Assembly (NCBI GenBank): GCA_963277665.1 | Contig: OY728153.1 | Span: 269,240,250 to 269,304,249 of the forward strand | Origin: Viscum album | Lineage: Eukaryota; Streptophyta; Magnoliopsida; Santalales; Viscaceae | Direction: 5' to 3' | DNA length: 64,000 nt | Translations under genes and position numbers: made by a program | Part shown: positions 50,194 to 62,373 of the stretch, in pieces | Layout of the letters: every line of letters begins with the position of its first letter | How positions within the stretch are numbered: the first letter of the stretch is position 1 | The notes under the pieces: model-generated | What the model saw: the letters and a program-made list of their open reading frames with translations, nothing else | What the model was told of the DNA's origin: nothing | The model's database searches: none

Positions 50194-51332
50194 TGTCAGA
50201 ACTTTAAAAACTTTACTTCCAAAAGTACACTTGAAAACCCATATAGAAGAAGAACAACCAACACATAGAAATTTCAAAATCATAAGCCAAATGTAAAAAT
50301 AAATAGGTAACAACAAAAACCACATCCAAGGGAAATCTCACTTGAGAAATTCCTGATATGGAATAGGTTTTCAAGGGGAAATGGTGATATTGAAAACAAC
50401 TTATTCCATGTGATGAATAAGTATATATTTGATCAAAAAGGTCTTGTGTGAGATTAATATAAATTGGATACATAGTCTTATTATTTAGTGAAAGATAAAT
50501 ATATGCGTGGTATCAAGTAAAAAAGCTATTGAATATGATTTTTTATATTTTTATATGATGTTGGGAATGTAGTAGAGAATCCATAACTTGCAAAATTCAC
50601 TAGAAATGACAATTTAGGTAGAGGCACTCAGTTGGTTACTTTGTTTGAGTTGAGAGACATATGAAAATAACAAAAGGGTTTGTGACATGAGGAATTGGAT
50701 GGATGATAAAGATCTCATATATAAAATAATGGGTTTTGGTTACTTATTCTATGTTCATTGGGGAAAAGAAACCAAGTTCCAAAGGTTGTAAATTCGAAGG
50801 TAGGACTGTTATAGTCTAGAAGGGAAGTAGACCATAAGGATGAGGGGAATAAAATTATGTAGATTATATGAAAGTAACAATGAGTCTAAAAAATAATCCA
50901 TGATATACCGTGATAGGTAAATCACATTAAGAGAACTTATGGGAAGAGTTTATCATAAATAGTATTGGTTAATATTATTCTATATCTGGGTAGGGTGTCT
51001 TGAAGAAAGATCCCTTGAAACTTAGATTTTGGGTAGGGTTATTTAGAAGTGAGGATCTCTTGTAACTAAGATATTATATCTCCTAGTTTATAACTTAATA
51101 TAAAATTATAGTTTTATCTTATGAAATGGTTATAAGTTCCAAACCACATGCAGTGATCTTGGGAAAGACTTGTCTAGAGTATAGACAATTTGATATAGGG
51201 TATTGGGTATGGGGTATTCTCTATTCCAGATATATTTAATTTATGTTGTGACTTTTTTATATATGTTTAGGACCTTTTTCCACAATTTTAGGTTTTATAA
51301 GGCATCTTCAAAATCAAGTTTTTTTAACAACA
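50194..51332 (+). repeat. element X 3' LTR
   Basis: Starts TGTCAGAAC and ends near AACAACA. The landmarks match those of the left copy, for example 'TTAATATAAATTGGATA' (50456) and 'TGTTTAGGACC' (51267). Confidence 0.5.
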
Positions 51333-53090
51333 TCATATAGTGATACATATTTAGTTAGTATATGTTATCTAATTGTGTGATATAATCATGTATCCAAATA
51401 TGGTTCTCAGCAAATTTAATTGAAATAAAATAATTACTTTACCCATAATTTTGAATTGGTTATTCAGTATATTCCTTTAAATGTCAGAGGAATTATCTCT
51501 TTGAAGGGTGGTTCATGGTATGCACTAATCATAATATCCTCAAGTAAATCTTTCTAAAATGATTATTGAGTTTAAGGTAAATATTTTGGGTTAAATATCA
51601 ATTTATTTTGAAAATTATTATATACATAGAAAAGGTAACACAGTGGTTGATTTCCTTAGTAAAGAATATCAATAAAAAAAAGTTGAAGAGGTAATGGAGG
51701 AGTGAATATTGTTGTCACTTTTATATGTGATTCGCATAGACATCATTGAGGACTAAAATAAGTGGTTTTTATACCATATCAATCTATAATTTTTATTTGT
51801 GTAGTGAGTAATGTATTCTAAAAACTCAAATCTTTAATTTTTTATAATTTATGAAAACTTGATAGTTGGGTGTTATTTGAGGTGTGCTATCAAGATTCTA
51901 ATTCTTTTTTAATTTGTATATTAATGGATCACATATCTTACTAGAATGGGGGGATAATTCAAGAAATAATATCATTAATCTAAATTTGATTCTCACCATG
52001 CTGTAGAAAATATTTTTTGGATATTTATAGACAATTTTGGGGTTTAAATATAAAACATTAGATAGTGGGAGTTTTTTGTAGATGTTTCACCTTTAAGAAA
52101 TTTAAATATGACCAATGGTGTCCTATCGGAAAATTGAAACCACATCCTATACCAATGTAGGTGTGAATAAAAAATAATATGTATTTATCTAGCTTATAGA
52201 GATCCCCAAGAGGTCAAGATACTATCTAGGTCATCATTGATCTTCTAAAAACTCACTTATTTACCATCATGGATTCTACTTCTATATATTAACTAGTTAG
52301 AATTTATATTTGAGAGATAGTGGAACTTCATAGGGTACAAATGACTATCATATCTAATGATGACTTAAGGTTCACCTCCCTATTTTGGAAAGAGTTTTAA
52401 TAGGATCACAATAATCTAATAAATTTAGTACAACTCATAACTCTTAGACTAATTCCCATTGAAAATAGTCTATTTATATTCTTGGTGATATGTTTCAAAC
52501 CTTTATTATAGATCATGGTCGCTCATGGAAAGATAATTTATCATTAGTAGTTTTTTATTATAATAAGATCTTTAAGTTTTACATTCAGGTGGTTTGTTTC
52601 AAATATGTCGATGTTAGACCATGTCATTCTCCATTGTATTAGATGGGGATTAATGTATCATCAATTATTAGAACTATTTTTGTGAAATCAGTGACACAGT
52701 AGGTGAAATTGATTCAAAAAAATTTCACTACTACTCAACTTCATAAAAATTTATATATAGATCAAAGTTGATTGATTTTCAAATTCTAGGTTTTTTATTA
52801 TGTATTTCTTTAGCTTTCTATTTAGTTGGGTTACTCTATAATAGTAAAACAAGGAAAAATGCCTCTTCAGTTTGATGATATATACCTGATCATTTTCATG
52901 CTATCAAGTTTGATGATAAAAATATGGAAGTTGATAGTACCTATATGGAATGACCAGTTTTATTACTTATTGAAGTGAGAAATTTTTATGATGGAATTTT
53001 ATTTCACTGGATTAAGTGTGATGAAAACTTAAAGATATCCAAGATAAAATTTTGGAATAAGAGGTTTATGTTAATTCTAAAATTCTATAA
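51333..53090 (+). pseudogene. decayed gypsy RNase H end and integrase (G0, right part)
   Basis: Near 51610-51670 the plus strand reads YYIHRKGNTVVDFLSKE, a worn copy of the RNase H end YHPGKANVVADALSRK. From about 52110 come PIGKLKPHPIP (family PAGLLQPLPIP), QRSPRGQDTI-x-VIIDLLKTHLF (family PRG-x-D-x-IWVIVDRLTKSAHF), EIVELHRVQMTIISNDDLRFTSLFWK (family EIVRLHGVP-x-SIVSDRDPRFTSRFWK) and later LIQKNFTTTQLHKN (family LTAQSRQKSYAD). The integrase C-terminal region runs to about 53090. Many stops break it. Collinearity over about 1 kb makes the chromovirus integrase call firm. Its RT lies on the far side of element X and the copia nest. Confidence 0.7.
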
Positions 53091-56000
53091 TTTAAACCTT
53101 TGGAATCTAAATAACTATTCTTGAGGATGAAAATCTATATAGTGAGAATTTTTCAATAAACAACACAACTTAGGTTATTATTTTACCATAATAATTTAAT
53201 TGTTAGTATAATTTTACATGGAGTTTAATATTGTTTAAATTAGGAATGGCTGGGATTTTTTTAGAAGTAAATATGATTTTTTATATAATAAGAGAACTAG
53301 GTAACCATTATATAGGAACCACATACATAGTGGAAATTATATTCTTAGTATAGCACAAGTGTATGATTTTTATCTTGGGAAAAAATTCCATATTTAAATA
53401 AAATTAAAACTCTTTTAAGTATATATTAAAAAAATTTCTTCCATTATTTATCCATATCTCTCACAAATGGTTTATCTTAATTCTTATCTTCCTCAATGTG
53501 AATATCAACATCATTCATGATCACATATTTTTCCAAGCTATCATAAAATCCTTCCTTTGGTGAGTCTGAGTTAAAACCATCATCTTTTAATCCCATATTA
53601 TACTACCTCCTTAATGGGTAAAAACCTAAAATATCCCTTTCTTAGGTTTTAAAAATCTATCAAGGTGAAGGAATCCTTCTTCCAAAAGACATAGGTATTA
53701 AACTCAACATGGAATTTTTTAGGTGACCACTCCTATCATATATTATTGTAATGTTATGATTTAAAAAAACATGTTATAGAGTTATAATTAACCATAAATG
53801 ATTTTTTATTCTAAATAAATATTTTTTTCTGTATGATAACTTTTAAAATTATTTATTTAAGTTTTATTACTTTTATTATATGAGTTATGCATTATTTTCT
53901 TAGAAATATTCAATTAATTCATGCTGTTTTTTATCATTATTACATGCATGTTTTATCATTTTTACAAAGAGGAAAGTGGCATGTATATGTCATTATAAAT
54001 TGATTATATAGTATTTATAGGTGATAGTCAGTCTTGAGTAAAAGCTATATCATGTTTATATGTTATATATATATATATATATTGTGACATAATAATATGG
54101 TATATTTATATATTATAACTATTTTTTCCTCTTAGGAGAGGATTAGGATTTGTGTGTGTGTGTTTATTTATATTTATTTATATATATAGATTTATTTTAC
54201 CTCTCAATTAATATAATGAGGAATAAATATATAAAAATTTCATTTTAATGTTTCATCTTACCTCAAAGTAAGTATTGTTGAATTCCATGGTGTCTTGGTG
54301 AGCACTTGGAAATTGACACAAAAGGTACATATTTATTTAATTTTTTTAATTTAAATGATAAATTGGTTATAATTAAAATTATCTTGTAGTAAAACATTGT
54401 GTTTTTACCACATGAAATATCTCTTATGATACTTTATAAATGGTGGGATTAGACCACCTATTGGGTATATTGTACTCACACTCTATATATGTCCCTTAAG
54501 ATGCATGTAAATATTATTTTTTATGATCTTTGTAAGGTAAATTCTATTATATACGCTTAGGTCCCATAGATAAGAGTTATATTGTGATTTTGCAGGTGAT
54601 TGGTGGATAGTTGAGTGGTAAAGGAATATGGTGTTTTTGTTTCCTTTGGATATTTTATTTATGGATTTTCAAATTTCTCGTGATATATTAATGTTTTTCT
54701 TATGTTTCATCTCATATAAAATTTGTATGCAAACTATAAAAATATTGTGTATCCCCTTTTACATGTATATTTTATATTTTCCACATATATAATATTATTT
54801 TGTGCTTCTTCTAATTGATCAATATTATATATTTATGGAAAATATATTCCCACAGTATCCTATTTATCCTATATCATTTACGCTCACCTATGGTGATTAG
54901 GAAGTGTGCTTGATGTCTTATTTCAATTTGGTTCATACCATGTGATCTAGTCCAGTATATTTTCTATATTTTTATGATATAATATTTTTAGGAATGATTG
55001 AAAATATTTTATGAAATTCATATATCAAATTAAAAGGAAGTTTGATATGATAATTATGGGTGATATTTCATTTCTATTATACTTTAAAATAACATATGTT
55101 TTAGAATTTATTTTTTTATCCTATAAGAAATTTTATTTTCAGTTGTTAATAAGATGTAGAATAGAGGAATCTATATAATTTCCCAATTTTATCATTGTTT
55201 TAAGTAAACATCCTAGAGACGATAATTAATATATGTTGATTAAAATAAATTATTAAAAAAATTTGTAATTCTGTTATATTTTATGTAATCTTACCAAAAC
55301 AGTATTTATGATTTCAAATTGTGTGAAATATTCTACATAAATCCAAATAAACCATATTTTATTTTAGAAGAAAGAGTATCCTATGATATGACAAAGGAGA
55401 ACTTGAATATGGATTGAGGTATGATACAAATTAGTCACATTAGTAGTATAATTATACATATATTGATTTTGATTGAGATTTTGGAGATAGAAAATCAACC
55501 TCTGGGGGATTATTCTTTATAGGAGGAAGATGTGTGGAATGGAACTCTATAAATAAAAATTTTAACACCTTTAGCATGATTAAGGATAAATATATAGTGT
55601 CATATAAAGATATTACCCTGATGAAATCCATGAAATGTTAGCTTAAAGATATAAGAGAGGTGGTGTCATTTCTATTAGTGATTTTATTAAATAATAAAAG
55701 TATAATAAAATTTTGAATAAATATTCAATAATAGTCTATATTTTAATACTTTGATATAAAACACAATTTCCGTAAGTAGAATATATATGTTGTTGCGCTC
55801 AACTTATAGTATGTTTCTACAAATTATTTTATTATAGATATCTTTACCAAATTAAAAACAAATAGTGTATTTCAATAAATATTATTGTTTTTATTGTTCA
55901 TTCACTCTCCAAATTCTTGTGAGTTTATTTATTATATTTTTCCTTCTTACATAATATTATATATGTTGTTAGATAAGGATAAATAATCATTATTCTTAAG

Positions 56001-59000
56001 TGGGTAAATAATAAAAGGTTTGAAATAAGAAAATTAGGTAGAAGTAATTATTTTTTAATGGGAAAGAAATATTATAGGGGAGAAATATTGAAAGCATAAA
56101 CATGAAAATTTATAAAACATTATATTGAGAAATGATAAAAGTTTATTTTAGATTAAGAAATTAAGATTCAATTTCATTATGAATTGGGAATATATATATA
56201 TATATATTTCATGTTTCTAATAAATATAAGTGGAGAGATTGAATATCCTATAATAGAGATTAAATATTCAAGGGGGGTTTGAGGAAACTCATGAAAATAT
56301 TATAGAAAAATTATTGAATGATAGAATTATCTCTTACACTAATAAGAGTATTCTCACAAAAATTATAAAATATGAAAAATTAATTTTTAGATTATTTCGC
56401 ATTGATAGAACACTATAGAATTGTTCTATTGTGTTATAATTGAATATTTATGATATAATTATTTTTTGTATTTATTTTCAACATTCTTATAAAATTGTTT
56501 GATAATTGTTGAAAAATATTTTTAAATAAAATGAAAGAATAAATCAAGGTTATGAGAAAACCACCCCCTAGTGTTTTTAACCATCTTATAGCATAAAAAA
56601 TTATATGATGAAATAGTTAAGGCCTACCCATGGATAAATAATGAATAATAGTTAAGCTACTATTTAAAAAATTGATATTGACAACACCATGACATAAGGG
56701 GTTTCTAGAGGAGGCTTGGTTTAGTTATTGGGAAGAATAAATATGACACACTTACTATGATGTGGCTTGATTTATGGTTTGATGTTTATTTTTAATATAA
56801 TCACTATCCAAAATGGGTATAAAAATTGGTCTTGTTGTTGGGACTTTTTAGCAAAGATTTTTCATTAGTTTTTTTTTCTAAATTAGAATTAGAGAAGGAA
56901 TATTATCTGGTCTACATGTTGTTTTCCTAAATGTTTTATATCAATTTATGGGGAAAATGAACCTTTCCATGTATTAAAAACCATATTGTAGTGTCAATCA
57001 AGTTTTAGTGATTTATTATATAAAAATATATAGATTCTATAAAGTTTAACATATATAGATAATTTTTTTCAGATATTATTTAAATAAATATAACTATTCT
57101 ATAGTATTGGTCTCCATTTCATGGTTTCATCGTGTATAGATAAAAATAATTTTTTTGAATTAATAGAATATGATAAATATTTCCAAACATGATATAAGGT
57201 ATTCGTATAAGAAAATAAGTTTACATTCAGTGGAGAAATTTTATGCCATCATCAGTTCATCCAAATAATTTTTTAGATGTGGAATAAGATCATTCATTAT
57301 GATATCTGTACTTATTATTGATATTATTTATGATATATTTGAAATCAAATATTTTTGAAACATATGGGATATATGTATTTATTATCAGGAGTCATTATTT
57401 ATAATCTATTCAATGATATCCCCATTCCCTTTTAGTTTACTATTTATAAAATAAAAATACAATAATATATGGAATCCAAAATCTTTTTACCAAACACCAA
57501 GAACCTAAAAGAGTCAATGAAATTTATAAAAATATAATTTTTCATTTTAGATTACATTATCTCATTATCCTTCACATTTAATTACTATATTTAGTGAGAT
57601 CCATCACACAATCAAAAAATGATATCAACTTTAGTTTAAAAAAATAAAGCATTGACTCACCCACATCCATGTTCTCCTCATTAATATATATGTACATCAT
57701 ATATCTAATTAAGGATTATAAGTGGTTATAATATTTTATTCAATTTTAATTACCATTATGTACTCCTCCAAAATTTTGGCATCAACCATGAATCATGATC
57801 ATATACTATAAATAATGGTGTTTCACAAAGTCTCGAAATAATATAACACAAACTATTACTTGATAAAATAGGAATAAATTCTCAAAAATAACTTGAATAT
57901 TAATAAAATTATTAATATAGTCAATGATAACACATAATGGATTATTTACCTTCCAAGTCATAGAGAGTCTAGTGTAAAAAATAAATTTAATGTTTTCCCA
58001 CTTTCATTTTAGTACTATTGGAATATATATTAGAATATAACCAATAATATTACTATAGAAAATAATTGTACATATCAAATTTTTATGAAACATGTGGTAT
58101 CATTCCAAACAATAATAATCCATTCTATATAGAGAAATACTCAAGAGGTTTTCTATTTTCCACTAATTCTTCCATTTTCTTTAGAAACATTTTATCTTTT
58201 TATGAATCCTCGAACTTCTCTAAAAAATATGGTATGATGATTTCATGTAAATTTTTAGTGTTAACCCTTACATAAAAACCATAGATTTATTATTAAAATA
58301 TCATTTTCATTAGACCATTCTCAACACTCATAATGTATAGAACACCATGATTCTTCAATAAGAATAAATCAACAACATTGGTCACTTTTCCAGGGAGTTA
58401 GTTTATAGAAACAATTCAGTACCTGTATGGATATATCCATATAATGCACCATATATACAACTTATTCAATGTGAATATATATTTAAAACTATTCTAGTTC
58501 ATGAATGTGTTACAATTTTTTCAATAGAGACAATGTATCAATTAATTTAGTGAGAATAATTACATCACCAACACTAATCTATGATTAAAATTAACATTTT
58601 CATGGGGATTTAACTTTCATGAATGTGATACTAGTTTATAAATTTTCGTAAGTAAACAAATAATTCCTTTATTTTATGAATCACTATAGTGAAGGATTTA
58701 TTCCTTAAATTATAAACCAATATTTGGTTAGGGTTACCAATAAATTTTTAATTTTATGTCATGGTTTTCATTCCATGACATGGGTTTTCTCCTAGATCAT
58801 ATGATACTAATTTTTTTTAATTCAATAATTCATTATTATCCATCATGGGGTGATAAATGAAAATATATTGATATTTCATGCTAAAAATTAATTATAGAAC
58901 TATTGGAATCTGTGGGAATTAATAGTATATATTAAACAATTTTAACAATATATTATTAATGTATAATGAATTTATAAAATACATAAAAAAATAAAGAGAC

Positions 59001-61380
59001 TAAATTATTAGGTAAATTTATTCTATAAATGAAAGTTTGATTCATTATTTTATGTTACAAATTATCATATGATCATAAAGTAATAAAATGAATAAAATAT
59101 GTGGTGATTTATTTTCTCCATTTACTTTAGAGATTCGCATAAAACTGGGTGAAAGAGGATTCTTATAGATTTTATCTATGATTTGTATAGATTTTGGATC
59201 ACCTTTAGTGGTAAGTGAGTTTTATAAACCACATAGATGAAAAATATATAAAGGTTGAAATACACTAAATGTGTTTACATTTTTCATAGTTTTTTATTCA
59301 TCCATATTGATTCCTCTATAAAAAAATATTGTACTTTGAAATTTTTAATATTTTTTTGTCGATTGATTATAAAACATACCCAAAAAACCTATAATTGGTA
59401 TTGGATAAAATATTAAATGATAAAAAATTATTAGAAAATCTCTCACATGAAAATATAAAAATGTTTGGCTCTCCACTTGGGATATATATTGTTGATACAA
59501 ATAGTTTTGAAGAACATGGAGTTTGCGAAATGGAATGATGTAATAGGTTTGATGATAACGGATTTTCATGGGGTTGTATTCAATTAAATTATTATTTTCT
59601 TTGAGTAATGAAATATAGAAGACACTATAGGGTTGATATCTAAAGGAGGCACACTAACATTCCCTTATTCTTATTATTACACATTATTTTTTTTTTAATG
59701 AAATAATAAAATACAAATATAGAGGATTAAAAATATATGAAACATAAATATAGAATATTTTATTTTAATTTTCATGTACAAACATAATAATGGTATAATT
59801 AATGTTTCTATATATAGTAGTCTCCAATGAGACCTTGTAAATGTTGTTACTAAAATATGTTTCATATTATTATATAAATTCACTATATATATCAACACTG
59901 TATAATATATACCTCTCTTGTTAAAATATTTTTAACCTTGAAATGTGAACTAATACATGAATAAGAAACCTCATTACAAATATAGTTTATTAATAACTTT
60001 AGTAATCATTTTCATCATAGTCCAAATCTAATATCTGATGAAGTGTTATGATGATGTAAGGTAGAAAACATAAATAAGAGAATCACACTTTTATTTAAAA
60101 ATTAAATATAGAAAACTAAACTTACTAATCCAATAATCTATAATTGAAGTCTCAGAAAAAATTAATAATATGAAATCAAAAATATTCATAAATCAAAGAA
60201 TCTACTACTATTACCCAACTATAACAATAAGAAGTTAATTATTTTTCACCATGAAGATAAGAGAATAAAAATATAATATTGAGAGGAAAGAATAAATTTA
60301 CAGCATTTTGAATATAATGAAACACATAATTTTAGTATGGAGAGAAAAGATATATGATAATATACACTACATGGGAATATCTTTTAATTAGACTAAAATT
60401 AATACATATATATGAGAAAAAAACATTTCAAATACTCCTCTAAGTATCTCATCTCCATTTGGAATACCTTGACATTCAATGTTGATAATATTTAATTAAT
60501 TGTATCTTCCTCTATAACTAAATTTTCTCTATCACATGGGTACTAGATTAACTGTATTTTATATAGGCTTCTTCACACAATTATATCTTTAATTTTTTTT
60601 ATCTACATTTACTACTCTAAAAATGCAAGTACATCACAAAAACTAAATTTCACTTCATAGAAGACTATTTTAGAATTAATTCTTTATATTCATATCTCAG
60701 TAAATTAAATAATTTAGGAAATAAATAATGAATTAATAAAAACATCATATTATACTATCTCGACTAAAACAATATTCAAGTATGTAAGACAAAAAATGAT
60801 TTCCATCTACATCAGTGCACCAGAAAACCATCCCTGATATAAACTCTTTAGCATGAGAATTAAAATATTCATATATGGTATATTAAAGTTCAAAATTAGA
60901 GCTAATGATAAACATCAATAGTCTAATCCATTGATATTTTCCTAATAAATCGTCATTATCCTTAATAATAGATCTTATTCTTTAATATTTAGCAACTCGT
61001 ATCCTTGAATTGGGAACATACAAGCCAAAAATAGAAATATCTCAACTTAGTCGCACTAAATTTATTTTATTGAGCTTTAACTCATGAAAATATTAAGAAA
61101 TATTCTTTATCTCATGTTTATCTTAGAAAAAATGAACCCAGATGTCTCATGAGCCTCTAAATTTTTTCTTTTATAGAATAACAATGAGCCTTTATTAAAC
61201 CCATGTTAGGGTTCCTTGAAATCCTCTATATTAACTTAATATTTTTTCTGGATATAGACATCACCCTAAGTATATCACCTAATGATAATGATGGATATCA
61301 ATGGATGTGGTTCTATAAAATAACTTTAATATATAATATTGAAACATGGTTGTTTGTTATCTAATTATATTACCAAGTTA
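53091..61380. other. AT-rich flank, probably including the G0 3' LTR
   Basis: There is no recognisable gene. A stretch at about 54440-54600 ('CACCTATTGGGTATATTGTACTCAC' theme, then ATGCATG) resembles the conserved part of chromovirus LTRs, so the G0 3' LTR may lie around 53700-55000, but I could not fix its edges or find its partner. Simple repeats are present at 54062-54082 (TA), about 54151-54165 (GT) and 56190-56210 (AT). The remaining frames (for example 58066-58275, 59345-59569 and 59695-59898) look like chance. Confidence 0.4.
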
Positions 61381-62075
61381 TTAATGTGATAGCCTAGCCC
61401 AAATGGCCTAAAGGCCTTCTTTTTTATAGATTTTTGATAACCACCATTTCAACAGATGGGGGGAACCCATAAAAGGCCCATAGGCTTAGAGATTACATGA
61501 CCCATAGGTTTTAGGAAATATACAGACTATACTTGGAACTCCTCCTCCCATCTTATTTATCATGATATCAGCTCTCAACCTTTGCATGGTTGTTCGACTA
61601 GGCTTTCTTTGCAAGTACAGGCTGGTCCCGATGGCAATTTAATACCCTCTCTTTCTGAAAAATCCTCTTAGCTTCTGCTCTAGTGAATGTGCCTGCTTTG
61701 AATCCCCATCTGGAGTCCGCTTCTTGTAGAGTATGTATGATCATTAAAGCATACTTTCAGGTTTTCCAAAGGCCTTGAGGTGTCCCTAAGGCCTTGAGGA
61801 GGCCCAAAGTCCTTAAGGTGGCCCAAAAGCCTTACTAGCTCGAAGGCCTTGGGTGGCCCGAAGGCCTGAAAGGACCTGAGGCCCAAACCGATGGCCTGAA
61901 AGCGTAAATGGATGAATAGTTTCGGCTTCTACAGTACCGAACAGTGTCTTATACAGTACTGCTACATTACCCATAAATATGTCTCCACATAGTTTTGAAC
62001 TCAGGTCTCTTGGATGCACTTTCCAAGTCCTCACCAACTGGGTTGAGGCTCTTGTGCTTAATGTGATATCCTAGC
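61381..62075. repeat. GC-richer segment bounded by an 18-bp direct repeat
   Basis: TTAATGTGATAGCCTAGC at 61381-61398 recurs as TTAATGTGATATCCTAGC at 62058-62075 (17 of 18 identical). The roughly 660 bp between is clearly less AT-rich than its surroundings. TGTGATAGCC resembles the start of some gypsy LTRs, so this could be an LTR fragment or an insertion with a long target duplication. No coding capacity is recognised; the open frames at 61680-61886 and 61813-62037 translate the internal repeat. Confidence 0.5.
61768..61868. repeat. short tandem repeat AAGGCCTTGAGGTGGCCC-like
   Basis: About five imperfect units of roughly 18-20 bp on the theme AAGGCCTTGAGGTGGCCC, inside the segment bounded by the 18-bp repeats. 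Confidence 0.65.
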
Positions 62076-62373
62076 TATATTATGAGTTGATCCCAATGAC
62101 GATACACAACAACTTTATATACTAATGATTTATCACCTAATTAAATAATAAAAATGAAATATAAATTTAGTTATAAAATAATTCAAATGAATATTAAATC
62201 TATAAAATTACATGATCAACCAAGAGTTTCAATCTTAATCAAAATATCCAATAATATAGTTTCGCATATATTTTTGTTAAATGTAAATTTATATATTCAT
62301 TTAAACCATTTCCAATTCCAAAACCACTTATCAATTACAATTCAAATATATTCCAGAATAATAATAAACATTT

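Larger units (their letters stand above)
46648..51332 (+). mobile_element. degraded LTR element X with unrecognised interior
   Basis: Two diverged direct repeats (46648-47822 and 50194-51332) flank 2.37 kb. After the left repeat comes TGGTATCAAATAC (47828-47840), close to the initiator-Met tRNA primer site TGGTATCAGAGC, which sets plus orientation. No gag, protease, RT or integrase can be read in the interior, so it is either a non-autonomous element or too worn to read. It lies between the RT scrap and the RNase H/integrase remains of G0, as if inserted in them. No convincing target duplication was found. Confidence 0.5.
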
